Of a DNA stretch of 64,000 bases, positions 23,731 through 34,930 are shown piece by piece. The notes beneath the pieces were generated by a model. The model did not search any database. It was not told where the DNA came from and saw only the letters and a list, made by a program, of their open reading frames with translations. The number at the start of each line of letters is the position of its first letter. Positions within the stretch are counted from its first letter, which is position 1. The translations under genes and the position numbers were made by a program. The DNA comes from Tetraselmis striata (Eukaryota; Chlorophyta; Chlorodendrophyceae; Chlorodendrales; Chlorodendraceae): assembly GCA_006384855.1 (NCBI GenBank), contig VCJN01002238.1, positions 1 through 64,000 of the forward strand, read 5' to 3'.

Positions 23731-25284
23731 CAGCGAGGCGGAGTTGCGGGCAGTGCGGGCGAAGTTGGCCCCGGGAGGGTTTCGTACCCTGGCCGACGAC
23801 CTTGTCCAGGATGGTGCCGTGTACCTAGGTGCTCCTATTAGCCATTACCCCGGGTGGATGACCGGTGCGTTGGGGCGGCGCTGGGAGGCCCACGCCGCAT
23901 TGTTGGAGCGCATCGCCTCCTTTGGCACGTCGGGATACGGCTGCCACCATGGGGCCATGCGGCTGTTGGTCGAATGCTCGGTGCGGCAGACCGGCTTCCT
24001 TAGCCGCATGATGTAGCCGTCGGAGTTGGCCCCTTCCTTGGAGGCCGTGGACGCCGCCAACATTTCGGCTGCATTTTCGTTGCTTGGTTTCGACGCTTGC
24101 GACCAGTCTACATCGCGAATGAAGGCTGCGATCATCCAGATGAGTATGCCCTCGGATTTTAGCGGTTTTATGTGGCCTTGCCACAGTCTGACGCCCCTGC
24201 AGCGTTTTATTCCGTGCAATCGGTTGTCATGCCAAAGTTGGTACGGGAGTACGGGCCCGCCCTCGGCCCCTTGTACGAGGCGGTTCGCGCCGATGTGTCG
24301 TCCGTGGCTACGAGTGCTTTGCCATGGGCGCGCAAGACGCGGCGAGTATACGAGATTGTACGGGCTCTCACCACGTTACCGCAATCAGATGTGCGGCGCG
24401 CACGCGCCGCGTACGGGCACGCCCACGAGATCTTCGAGTTACTTACGGTCGGTAATGCTACGACCACCGCTGCACCGGATCCATTAGCAAGTACTACGGC
24501 CCGCCGTACATGTACGAGTATTGGCGGCGGACTGCGCGTCGCGGCATCTCCTTTCACGGCCACTCCCCATGGAACTGGTGAGGCCGCCTCTGCTGCCCAA
24601 CAATCGCTTCCTATCGGTGGTACGAGTACTGCCAATACCGTTACTACATGCGCTTATGTAGCTCTCAAGATACCGTCGCCCCGCGAACTAGTGGCAACCC
24701 CTCCGTCAACGGCAACTCCTTCCCCACTAGAACCGCAGCCATGCGGTAATACATGTCCGCCCTCGGGTACGGGTACGGGTGCTGCCTCCGATGATCAACC
24801 CATGACCATGGTTGTCCAACGCCACCTTAGCCGTGCGATTCGTTTGCGTGACTTCGTGGCCCTCGCTCTTGGCATCCAACATACGGGTGCGGCAGCCTCG
24901 CGACTTGATACCATGCGCTTGTACAACACGTGCGGGCCGGGCTCCTTATCGCTTTTCCAGTCGGACCACGAGTCAGCCCGCAAGATTCCCCATGCTGCTT
25001 ATTTGGCCGCCGCTGCGCGGGTGCTGACCTTCGCCCGCGCGGCGGTTCCGCGCTTGTCACATGCCATGGCCCCACGTGTGGTATTGGCCCCTTATGGCTT
25101 CGCTCTACAGCTGGCTCGAACCGGAACGTCACGGATTTCGTCGTGGATAATCCGCCCATCTGCCCCGTCGCGAGCTACAAGCACCGCATGCATACCGCTT
25201 TGAAAAACATGTGGGCTTCCGCGGCGATTGAAGCGGGGGCGGTGCTCGACCATGACCGCTCGGCGGGAGTCGGAGACTTGACCC

Positions 25285-25698
25285 TTGAGAGTTGAGACGA
25301 GTGGCCTCCGCCCAGCGGACCGCTCGCGGCCGTCAGATTTGATGATGGCGCGGTGGTGGTGGTGGTGGGGGGGAGGGGGGGCGTGCGATTACATGATCGA
25401 TTTCGCGACCGTGCATGTCCTCTACGACCCCCACTTGGGGCAACGACCCTCGCGGTGCTGCACCCCGGGGATCGCGGCAACGGAGGCGGAGCACAACAAG
25501 CTGGCGGTGGACCGAGCGTCTTCCACCCCAGTGCAGGGTGTTCACCGGTACTACCCTTTTGTGGTTGAGGACCGCGGCCGCCTCGGAAAATCCGCTTTGA
25601 CGGTGGTCTACATCTTCGCAGTGTTACTTGATGTGCGCAACTTCCCTGGCGGCCCTTCCGCCCCGACTTCATGCTTCCTTCGTGGTCAGTCCGTCTAG
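25285..25698 (+). pseudogene. LINE C-terminal restriction-like endonuclease segment
   Basis: This 137-codon frame contains YMIDFATVHVLYDP (about 25389), then an AEHNK segment, then YYPFVVEDRGRLGKSAL (about 25551). Spaced D, K and E residues in this arrangement resemble the PD-(D/E)XK-type endonuclease of REL-bearing LINEs, and the PFVVE-x-x-GR segment recurs in LINEs of algae and oomycetes. The coding-like sequence continues in another frame (SRLLGTFLPAGQLSSAIYHL) to about 25840. The assignment of catalytic residues is inferred from pattern only. Confidence 0.5.
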
Positions 25699-26040
25699 GC
25701 TCCTCGGAACTTTTTTGCCAGCCGGCCAGCTGAGTTCCGCCATCTATCACCTGTCGCGCACGCAGCGGGGGTTGTTGCTACGAGTCTTTGCATACGTGCA
25801 TGCCTTGGTACCTTGGGCGGCATTCTCTCTGCCGGAGTGATGACGGTCGGCCAAGTATGATGCGTCTGCCCGTGCTCATTGCGCACCTATTTTGGTGCTG
25901 CTTTTACCCTATTGTTGTAGTGGACGTTTCCTCTTGCTTTTGCCTTTTCGGGTGGTTTCCTGATCGCATTTCGCAGCTATGTCATGTAGTGAACTATATT
26001 GCTGAGTACAATATTCAGTATTCTGTGACAGTAGTATATT

Positions 26041-26778
26041 TTTGAGGACCTTTCTGATTGCCTTTTATTTTGGTGATTTCCGATATCGCCTTCTGCTGCT
26101 AGCTCATGTAAAAAGTATATTCTGTGACAGTATTCTTTCATCCGCCTGCGCTGCGTCTCCGGCTGGACTCTGCGTTAAACTACTTCTGTAGTACCCTACC
26201 AGGACCCCAAACTACAACATGGGGCCCGTGCCCGCCGCCCCGAGGGCCCCGCCCCGGTGCGCCGAGGGTGATGGCCTTCACCCAACTCTGACTTCCCCAG
26301 TACTTTCCGTGCATTCTCTGGACGCTCTCCCTGTCACCGCGTGTAACCAAACCCATCAGGTGACTGCTAGGTGAGAGTGTTTTTTTTTTTGATGGTGATA
26401 TATATGCGGGGCCCCGGTTCTGCCCCGACCCGCGCTCCAAAACACACACCAGCGCAGACAGCGCACTTCCGCCGCGTTTCGTGGGCCTTGTTTGCTACAC
26501 TAGTAGAGCACGGAAGAGGAACCTTGCTGGCACACTTAAGCCTGCAGCTCCCGCTGGCTGTGTGGGGGCATTCGCGCCACCCGCCGCTAGATAGCTGTAT
26601 CATCCCAGCGTTGCTGTGCTAGCGGCAAGGTGCGATATCCCGCCCGCCCGACGTTCTGTTGAGGCCCCCTCCCTTTCTCTTTCTTCCTGCTTTCGGGGCG
26701 CTGTCACCACCGGGCTTGCATCCTCGAAGACCCTCTCGCTGCACTGGCGGCTGACTTATTCGGTGGCGCGGGTGGCAG
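26041..26778. other. Intergenic region upstream of MFAP1
   Basis: Contains the 3' remnant of the LINE and, towards 26778, GC-rich sequence that probably carries the MFAP1 promoter and 5' UTR. A run of T (about 26381-26391) is followed by GATATATATG. No other gene is supported. Confidence 0.4.
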
Positions 26779-29700
26779 ATGTCGGGCGTACAGGCGGCGG
26801 TGCACATCGAGGAGGGGAAGAACCAGGGGCGCGTGGGGCAGACAAAGGTGAAGCGCTACTGGCCAGGGCAGGCGCCGGCATGGGCGGGCGAGGAGGGCGA
26901 GGAGGAGGAAGGGCTGCTGGCGCTAGCGGAGCGCGCGCCAGGCAGGGCTGCTGGGGAGGCAGGCAGGGAAGTTGGGGGCGGGGACGGGGGCGAGGAGGAG
27001 GAGGAGGAGGTGCGCGCCACACGGGTTGCGGCGCCGGTGGTGGTGAAGAAGGCGGATGACCCGCGGTTGCGGCGCCTGGCGGAACGCGGGGTGCGCGCAC
27101 CGGAGGTGAGGCAGCGTCATCCACCACCGCCTGGAGCTCACCCTGCCCCACTCCGCAGCGGGGAAGCCGGCTTTCTCACTGACCTCCCTGCGTGCATGCC
27201 CAGGTGGTGCGGCGTAGACGGCACGCCAGCGATGAAGATGAGGAGGAGGAGGTAGATGTGCGGCGGTCGCGGCGTCGGCCAGCGGAGGATGAGGATAGTG
27301 ATGAGCAGCGAGCAGGGGGGGATGGTGGGCGTCCAAGCACAGGGGCAGGCAGCGGCCAGGAGAGCGAGGAATCCGAGGAGGAGGGGGACGGCGAGAAGGA
27401 AGAGGACGAGGAGGCAATTGCTCTGCGCCGCCAGATGCTGAGGGCCAGGTGGGCTCCCGGCTCCCGACTCCGTTTTGGCCTGCCTGCCGGTATCAGGCTA
27501 ATGCGCATTGCCTGGCGCCGCAGACTGCAGGAGAAGCTGAAGGAGCAGGCGGCGGTGGCGGAGGAGACGGCGCAAGCAGGCGTGGGCGAGGAGTCGGAGG
27601 AGTCGGAGGAGGTGGCGCCCTCTCTCTTACCCTCCCACCTCCAGCCAAAGTTTTACCTGTCTGCCAGCTCGCACGCTCCTGGGATCCCTGCGCTCACCCC
27701 GCCTCGGCGCACTCGGTAGGATTCGGAGTACGAGACGGACTCCGAGGATGAGGATGCTGGGCGGCAGATGCTGAAGCCTGTGTTTGTCAGCAAGTCAGAC
27801 CGCGAGGTGCGGCGATGTGCGCGGGCGAGGTTGCTTGCTCCCGCGGAGGGAGACACACTGCCTACGTCACCTGGCCAGCCAGTTGCTGATGCTGACTCTG
27901 CCTCGTCCTCACAAAATCCCACCTTTCTGCCTGCGTCCAGACCATCAAGGAGAGAGAGCGCCTTGAGGCGGAGTCGGCGCGGCAACAGGAGCGCGAGCGC
28001 ATGCGGCTGGAGGAGCGCAAGGTACGCCAGCCGCCAGCGCAGCCACACCGTGATTTAAAAAGTAGCACTGGAGTGATGATGTTCCCCCCTTTCACCTCAT
28101 CCGAACAATACTGTTAATGTGGCGCTTGCTAATGCTGGCAGGCGGAGACACGCGACATTGTGATTGAGACAATCCGCAAGGAGCATGAGGCGGAGAATGC
28201 TGGCCCAACCAAGGTGTGCGGCGGCGCTCTATCTATTATTCAATCAGACACAGCACTCCATTCGATACTGAATTGCAAGATGTTAACGTGTGTATGTGTG
28301 TGTGTGTGTGTGTGTGTGCCCGTCCGCAGGAGCAGCAGGAGGTTGTCACCGATGACGACGATGACGAAGAGGCGGAGTTTGAGGCCTGGAAGCTACGCGA
28401 GCTGGCGCGCATCAAGCGTGAGCGCGACGCCAAAGACCGTGCGGAGAAGGAGGCGGCGGAGCGAGAGCAGCTGAAGAACATGACGGAGGCGGAACGCGCG
28501 GCGTGGGAGCTGGCCAACCCCAAGGCACCTCCCCCCTGGCGCCCTGGCTTGCCCCGCTCTCAACTCCTTGGTTGCTTGGCCGCATGATCCCTGGTGGCGG
28601 CTGTCTCGTTGGCGTCTTATGCGGTGTGATGCTTTCTCTTCCTGCGCAGGCGCCGTTTACCATCCCTGAAGCCTCCGGTGTTTTTGTCTCTCACAGGTGC
28701 AGCCGGTAAAGGAGAAGCAAAAGTGGAACTTCATGCAGAAGTACTGGCACAAGGGTGCGTACTTTCAGGAGGCAACGGACGGGAAGGACCAGACCGGCAA
28801 GGACGAGATCTTCAGGTGCGCCCCCCCCCCCCCCCCCCCCCTCCCGGCCGGACTGCTATCAGGTTGCCGATGCGCCATTCTTCAGCTCGGCAGTCAATTG
28901 AAGCTTAAACAAACACGAGTTGGAACTTCGTTTGCCACCTGTGGGGAAGTATTTTTTTGATGGTCCCCAAGGCCACATTTAAAAAAAGGCATTTTCAGTG
29001 GTGCAGAAAATTGCCGACATGTTCCCACGGAAACTCGTTATCCGTACTGTACATTCGTATTTCAGTCTATATGTCGCACGGCTGCAATGGCCCGGCGCGC
29101 ATCTCCGGAATCCTCTCTGTAGGACCCTCATGCGGGCACGCACCAGCAAGCTTCCCTGCGGATTCGGACTCAGCGTGGTCGACTTGGATGGGGCAGATCC
29201 CGAGCCCGCGGCTACCTCAGGGTCCAGCGCTTGTTTGACTGCCTTGGCGTCGTGCGCTGACCCGCCCCCCAGCAAGTGGTCTTTGTCGGGAATGGTACTT
29301 GTTTTGTGCGCTTTGAAAAGACACCCCTTTAACATAGACAGTTAAAATATTTCCAACATGTCATTGTTTATCACATTGTCGTCAGGTAAGATAGCAATTG
29401 CTGATGAAGTTGGCCTGCTGAGCCGTGCTATTGAATCCGCTTTGGGTACATCATTTATTTTTAGCTTTGCGGTATTGTCACCACCATTATACCAGTCCCC
29501 CCTCCCCCCCCCCCCCCCCCCCGCGGTCAACTCAGGTCAGGTCAACTCAGCTCAGTTCCCTCAACTTACAGCTTGATGCTGTAGCATTATCATGGATAGA
29601 CCTGTGATGCTCCTCCTACTGCTCCGCCTACATCTTGCCGGACATCTTCTGGCTGCGCATGCGGTGGTCACGGCGCGCCGCGCCTAGTGTCTGATGTGTT

Positions 29701-29949
29701 GATGCTTGCGGCGCTGGCAGGCGTGACTTCAGCGCCCCCACCGGCGAGGACCGCATGGACAAGTCCATCCTGCCCAAGGTCATGCAGGTCAAGAACTTTG
29801 GGCGCTCGGGCCGCTCCAAGTACACGCACCTGGTGGACCAGGACACCACCGACTGGGACGCACCCTACATGCAGGCGCAGAAGCAGGCGCCGCAGGCTCG
29901 CCGCCCCGCACCCGAGGACTTCTCCAAGCCAAAGAAGCTCAAGACGTGA
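26779..29949 (+). CDS. MFAP1: MFAP1, spliceosome-associated protein
   Basis: Nine exons: 26779-27105, 27204-27448, 27524-27611, 27720-27806, 27941-28021, 28142-28213, 28330-28524, 28697-28815 and 29721-29949. They close to 480 residues. The family runs through it in order: [12 protein letters not shown] (residues 24-35), an acidic stretch, [13 protein letters not shown], long Glu/Arg-rich coiled segments, [11 protein letters not shown] then [58 protein letters not shown], and the C-terminal block [20 protein letters not shown] then [21 protein letters not shown]1 (yeast Spp381 relative) associates with the U4/U6.U5 tri-snRNP and is needed for pre-mRNA splicing. The intron after 28524 starts with GC (AAG|GC), which restores the conserved ANPK-VQPVKEK junction. 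The last intron (28816-29720, 905 bases) is by far the longest and opens with a C run directly after the donor. Confidence 0.95.
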
Positions 29950-30421
29950 GGGGTGCCAGGAATTCCCCCCCCCCCCCCCCCCCCCCAACCCCCCTCCCCT
30001 CACTCTCCTGAAACCAGCTGTGCGGCGCCCCCGCCCTGCCAGCTGCGACCTAGCGCTGTCGCTTTTGGCTGGGCATGAAGGTGTGTTTAGGTGCGAGGCG
30101 GCGCTCCAACCACTGCATGCTGCCTAGCTGGCGGGAAAGCTGCGTGAAACGAATATTGCAGCTAAGCATGCGGGAGTTGCAAGATCCATGAGCTCAGCTG
30201 GTGACCTGGCTTGGAAGCCCCCCTCCCTTCCCCCCCCTTTCAACCACCGCTTCACCCTGCTGACCTGCCAGGCCCGCGGTGCAATACCATTGTGCCCAAC
30301 ATTAAAGGTTGGTGTCCTGGTTACATGCTCATCGGGAAAGGGTGGGGATAGTAAATAGAGGGGAAGGGGGCTCCCTTCCGGCCCTGGGAGTGGCCGCTAG
30401 GTATGCCTGCCCCCAGGCCGT
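29950..30421. other. Short spacer between convergent genes
   Basis: Carries the 3' UTRs of MFAP1 (+) and MsrB (-). A C run of about 20 bases lies at 29967-29986, just past the MFAP1 stop. Nothing else is recognised. Confidence 0.5.
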
Positions 30422-31857
30422 TCATGCCTCATCCGGCACAAACGACATCGCTACGCCGTTCATGCAGTAGCGCAGGCCAGTGGGCTTGGGGCCGTCATCG
30501 AAGACGTGGCCCAGGTGGCCCTGGCACTTTTTACACCGCACCTGCGCCAGGAGCTGGTGTCAGCGCCCGAACCCGCAACAAGCTGCCCTCCTCCGATGGC
30601 AACTCTTCCAGGGCACAGCCACTCATGGCCCTCATGGCAGAGGGGACTGGGGTCGGGCGGGTGGTCCGCAAGAAAGGGTGTCTCACCTCTGTCCTGGGCA
30701 TGAAGAAGATGGAGTAGTCGGGCACCTCGGTCACGGCACCTGCAGGAACAGCCAGGCGGGCGTGGCTCTAATGAGGAGATATAGGCTGGGGAATGGGCGG
30801 TGGCGAGCGTCTCCGCGTCTCTACTTTTACCACGACGCGCCGCGACTACACGTCCCCGCGCGGTCAACGTAGCTCCCGAGCGCGGGCGCAAGACCACGCA
30901 TGCGCCTCGCAACCATGTGCCATGGGGCCAGCGTGAGCGGGGGCGCGTCCGCACCTGGCAGAGGAGCGTAGAAGGACGGCCAGCCCGTGCCGGAGTTGTA
31001 CTTGGCGCTCATGCCAAAGAGAGGGCTGCCGCATCCAGCGCAGGTGAACGTGCCGGGGCGCTTCTCCTCGTTCAGGGGGCTGCATGCAAGTGGACGAGCG
31101 GATTAGTCCATCTACCGTGGGTGCGAATGCTCGCAGATTCGCGGCAGGTTGGGGGGGGGAGGGGGGGGCGGGTGCGGGGAGGGGGCGGGACCTGCTCCAG
31201 GGCCGCTCAGTGGCCTCCTCACGGAGCACGCGGTACTGCTCCTGGGAGAGCAGCGACTGCCACTCCGCCTTGCTGTGAGCAACCTGGAGGGTGTATGAAA
31301 CAAGGCATGTGAGTCGGGAAATGGGCGCTGGGTAGACTGCGGGCCCTGCTGTGGGTGAGAGCCAGGCATGGTGGCGAACTGTAGCTGCGGCGCACCTGGC
31401 CCTCCCTGTTCAGGATGCGAAGGGCCTCCGGGGAGGCGAACTCGGTATCGGCTGCGCTGGCGGGGAGCTGCTGCGACTGCGCAAAGTTGGCTAGCGCCGC
31501 GCCCACGGCAGAGGCGCCAAAGAGCACTGCGCGCCGCCCCCTTTTATGTGTCGCGGGATGGGCGAACAAGGGCGAGACGCGAGCAATTGAGTCAGCAGTC
31601 CCGCCATCAGCTGCTTGGCCCCATTTCCCTACCAGCCTAATCAGTGCAGAGCGGCTGCAGATAGCGTTTCGTGTAGTGAGAGACACACCGAAGTGCGATG
31701 TAGTACGAATGATATATATGATGCTATCAAGTGAATAACGTGACGTGATGAAGTGCCATATGATGATGATGATGATTGCCACAGAAAAAGAATGATTGCC
31801 ACAGATATGCGGACTCGCTCGGAGAAGCGGGGAAGCGCAGCGAGAGAGCGCCGGCAT
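30422..31857 (-). CDS. MSRB: Methionine sulfoxide reductase B, probably thylakoid-lumen targeted
   Basis: Reduces the R form of methionine sulfoxide in proteins. Confident exons on the minus strand: one ending at 31396 (5' limit uncertain), 31283-31192, 31079-30955, 30739-30687 and 30541-30422, with phases that agree at every junction. Two zinc-type CxxC pairs are present: [13 protein letters not shown] and [13 protein letters not shown]. The core motifs are [14 protein letters not shown] and [15 protein letters not shown], the latter with the catalytic Cys, so this is a Cys rather than a Sec enzyme. Just before the mature part is a twin-arginine pattern, [20 protein letters not shown] then PASAAD: Arg-Arg, a hydrophobic core and an AxA-type site, as in lumenal precursors. 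The 5' end is unsettled. The frame stays open to an ATG at 31857, but that stretch includes an Ile run from an ATG microsatellite and is unlikely to be all coding; an upstream 5' exon around 31880-32078 is possible. Confidence 0.88.
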
Positions 31858-32160
31858 TTGATCCTGGCTGAGTGGATTTAGGTAGATGCCCTGTCGGAGT
31901 GCATTGCTTTAATTGATGCGTCGATGGGAAGAGACCGGCGAGGGGGCAGCTGCGTCGCATCCAACTCCTCTCGAGACAGCACGGCACATGACTTTCCGGC
32001 TGGGACAGCGCGAAGGTTCGCCGGGGTCAGGGTAAGCGCCGCGCGATCGACCTCAAGCACAGCCGATCGAATTGTCATATTGCAAGCCTCCTGAACCCCG
32101 ATGAGGCTGGACGAGGCTCTCTGATGGTGTCGTCCGCTCCAGCCCTACCTCGGCTCGGGG
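31858..32160. other. Likely divergent promoter region
   Basis: Lies between the 5' part of MsrB (-) and exon-like segments on the plus strand from about 32160. A minus-strand frame of 66 codons (32078-31878) starting MTIRSAVLEVDRAALTL could be a transit-peptide exon of MsrB, but no good donor site is visible. Confidence 0.3.
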
Positions 32161-32388
32161 GTGGCGGACGCCAGCACGGTGGCGGTCCTCCTGGAAGGAC
32201 GGCCGGAGCGCGGGGCGGCCAGCAGGGGGCTCCGGCTGGGTGCACAGGCGGTGAGAGTCAGCTGCGCCATAGTGGCTGGCTCGATGTGTGGTTGGCAGGC
32301 AGGAAGGGGGCGCAGGTGCCGGCAGTGGTTGCACAAGCACTTTCGCAGTTTCTGGGTGACTGGGTGTGCCTTGAGAAGTTTGAGGGCG
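32161..32388 (+). CDS. Two exon-like segments of an unplaced plus-strand gene
   Basis: Segment one ends at 32250 with a GTGAGA donor and reads as an Ala/Gly/Arg-rich stretch ending LGAQA. Segment two, 32316-32388, is bounded by CAG and GTGAGT and reads VPAVVAQALSQFLGDW then VCLEKFEG. The junction is in frame. I cannot assign a family. A LINE begins about 200 bases downstream and the next plus-strand exons appear after it (from about 34.65 kb), so these may be 5' exons of the large FN3 gene with the LINE sitting in an intron. The phase of the second segment does not join directly to the first candidate after the LINE, so at least one exon is missing from this picture. Confidence 0.35.
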
Positions 32389-32589
32389 GTGAGTCGCGGT
32401 GGGGCGCGCCGTTAATAGCGTCTGCAGATTTATTGCTGGACATGTTGAGCCCTCGTCATCCTCGCTGTCACACTCTCGGGAGTCCCAGCGGTGACCTGGG
32501 CCTGCCGAAGCTATCGTGGCGGCCTAGCATCAATGAATTCCCAATATGTTAAGTGTGTTAATAGTATTAAGCACGACAGCTCGCCGTAA

Positions 32590-34413
32590 ATAATAACCGG
32601 GTCTTTGTCTTCCGTCCGAGGTGGAGGCCTTTGCGGAGGCGGTGGATGCCACCATCCTCGCGGCGGTCGAACAGGTGCTAGGGGTATCTTTTGATCCCTC
32701 CACGTACGGCACCGACACCAATCCGGTGGTCACCGATTTCTTGGCGGAGCTTTTGCACGACCCCGACCCCATGGCAGCGGAGATGGCTACCTTGAGCGAG
32801 GATGCAGTAGCCAGGGCGCGCAGCAGGCTTCACCTCCCCACTCGGTTGAAGGGAGCTGGCATCCGCCGCATGGCTACCGTTCGTGATGCCGCCTTCATCA
32901 GCCGCATGAATGCCATCCTCCTAAGGTCCCTGACTAGGAACTCCGGCACCAACACCCCTACCCTTGGTTTCTTTGACCCACAACTCGGGTCCGTACTTGG
33001 CCGGGGCAGCTTCAACGCAACTTCTTCCGCCCGCCAGTATGACCACTTCCTCAACGATGCTCATGGGTCGGACAGCTACGCCGCGGAGATGCGCGAGGCG
33101 TGGGGCCGCCTCCAAGCGGCTACTGCTGGCCATCTCGGCGACGCAGATGCGCGCCAGATGGAGCGGGAAGTGGAGGCTGCGTCGGGCTCGCAAAAGGAGC
33201 TGACGGCATTTCTAGACCAGGCCAACAACTCTCGGCTTCGAAATGAGGTGTGCGCTCTCCCTGCCACATGTAGGGAACGGATCTTGTTCAACTAGCTCGA
33301 CGCGGCGTCAGGCATGTGGACAATGGCCATCCCCACCGCGCGGACAGCCATGACTCCGCATGAGCTGCGGGAGGTCGCTGCCGGGTACTTCTTTCTGCCT
33401 AGCCCGTGCTTGGCCCCGGTGGTTGGGAGCCAGATCATTCTGCCCTCGACGGAGCACAACCCCGTCACTGTTGACCTATACGGCGACGCGCTCATGAACC
33501 TCCCGGCGCCTGGAGACGCTCACTGGCGTGTACAACACGACGCTATCGCAGATGCCTTCCTCGATCACTGTGTTCACGACCTAGGTATCGCGGTACGGCG
33601 GGAGGTGGATGACTTGTTCCAGCAAGCAGTGCCTCTCGGCAACACCGTACCTAGAGATGAACTCAAGGACCTAGTGCCGGACACAGAGCTCTCCCTTCTG
33701 GCGTTCAACGTCGTGACCGGGAGTTATGATCCCCGGAGCTTGAAGTCCACGTTGTTGGAGTTCAAGACTATGCGGTACGGGGTCAAGTACACTTCAGTGC
33801 CCCGGGCCACGGCTGTGGATCGGTTTGAGCGCTCCCTATTGGGCGACATACAACGGGGGTTGGCTGCGCGGGATGCGGCGTGGCACAACACGGAGCCCGG
33901 ACAGAAGGGTCCTCTTCGAGACATCATGGATATGTCGGAGTACACGGGCATGGTCTTCGGCACAGTGGGTGAGGTGAGCAAGGGGGTGCACCGCACAGTG
34001 CGTGGTATCGCATGCTTGGCTGCGGATCGGGGTGCCCTCTCATCGCGGGGCACTCGGTGCATCACCCGGGCTCACCAAGAGGCCTTGCTCGCAAGAGATT
34101 TCCTCGGGGTCCTGAGCTTGGTGGCCGCTCGAGAGCGCGCTCGCAGCCTCATCAGACGGCGCAGATTCGTCTGCCACCCCGTTGCTGAAGCTGCACAGCA
34201 CGTCCGAGGATCACCCACACACACACGTGCACGCGTGGCCCGGACTCTGAACCGTGTGCGCATCACTCATCCATTCCGCCTTATGCGGGATGCGGGCCGC
34301 TTTTAGGCGGCTTGCAATGTTGATTTTCTAATTCTGGGGAACTGCCTTTTTTGTAATTCACACCAGTACCAGCAGTTCTAGGGAACTGCCCATGTTTGTA
34401 ATTCACACCAGTA
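32590..34413 (+). mobile_element. 5'-truncated LINE, fairly recent, with duplicated 3' tail
   Basis: The two frames 32621-33295 and 33314-34306 are in the same phase, separated by one TAG at 33293-33295 and otherwise open for more than 550 codons. The sequence starts in the region after reverse transcriptase (LHLPTRLKGAGIRRMATV near residue 70) and ends in a block typical of algal LINE C-termini: FKTMRYGVKYTSVPRA, then GMVFGTVGEVSKGVHRTV. The 3' end carries two copies, about 44 bases apart, of GGGAACTGCC with a following TTTGTAATTCACACCAGTA (34336-34368 and 34380-34413). A weak candidate target duplication around TAGTATTA/TAGTATAA flanks it at about 32563 and 34412. The reverse transcriptase and 5' parts are missing. 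Confidence 0.75.
34332..34413 (+). repeat. Duplicated LINE 3'-terminal unit
   Basis: Two imperfect units of about 38 bases, spaced 44 bases apart, each ending GTAATTCACACCAGTA. The same terminal word appears reversed at 12741-12760 and 47335-47357, marking other insertions of this LINE family. Confidence 0.75.
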
Positions 34414-34649
34414 GTATAACCGGGGCATCTGAAACCCTATATATATGTACGGGTTAAATTTCTATCACCGATTAACCGCGTCGTTCAACGGTAAGTGGCA
34501 ATCCGGTACCCTACTGCTACCGAAGCGTCGCGCGACCAGGCAGATGAGGGCTGCATGCCAGCGGCCTGGCGCGTGACCAGCCAGAGCCTGTTATGCCACC
34601 TTCGGCGTGATAGCTTGCTGCCAGTGCTGCTGCTTGCTTTACGTCTACG

Positions 34650-34862
34650 GCCCTGACCACATGGCATGTAGGCAAACTCTGTGGTAGGGCAAGCTGTCGA
34701 GGTCGAGAGTCGAGTGCGAGACGGGCTGGACCTCCAGGGACGACCGGAAGAAGGCGCGGCTGCGCGGCGATGCGAAGCCGCGGCTGAGTGGCGTCGCTGA
34801 CAACGAAGCCTGCCAGCACGTGCTCAGCGCCGCCCAGGCTCTAGGCAATGATGCAGCGACAG
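34650..34862 (+). CDS. Exon-like segment upstream of the FN3 gene
   Basis: After a TAG acceptor near 34690 the frame reads GKLSRSRVECETGWTSRDD and continues with VADNEACQHVLSAAQALG up to a GTACAG donor near 34861. It is open and has the composition of neighbouring exons, but no family is recognised. It may belong to the gene that continues at 34931, or to the exon pair at 32.2-32.4 kb. Confidence 0.3.
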
Positions 34863-34930
34863 GTACAGTATAGGCAGTATTAATGTGCAGCCTTGCCAGC
34901 GGAAGCTGTTGCGAAGGTCGAGAGTGGGGC

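Larger units (their letters stand above)
20828..26040 (+). mobile_element. Decayed LINE with zinc finger, reverse transcriptase and REL-type endonuclease
   Basis: The order of parts fits early-branching LINEs that carry a restriction-like endonuclease. They are a 190-bp tandem array (20.83-21.74 kb), a C2H2-like finger (CDGGCGRTYQQPG then CTHVNH, 21760-21823), a linker frame to 22566, reverse transcriptase motifs (23.29-23.70 kb), a connection region (23.74-25.2 kb), and a C-terminal endonuclease-like part (25.38-25.60 kb). Reading frame changes several times and there are internal stops, so the copy is dead. The 3' part ends near 25840 in coding-like sequence. A short 3' stretch then carries TATTCTGTGACAGTA twice (about 26016 and 26121). 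No tail or target duplication was identified. This family differs from the LINE at 32.6 kb. Confidence 0.75.

Noticed and set aside
32124-32552. 142-codon plus-strand frame as a complete gene
   Set aside because: It crosses a good donor (32250) and acceptor (32315); only the two exon-like parts look coding.
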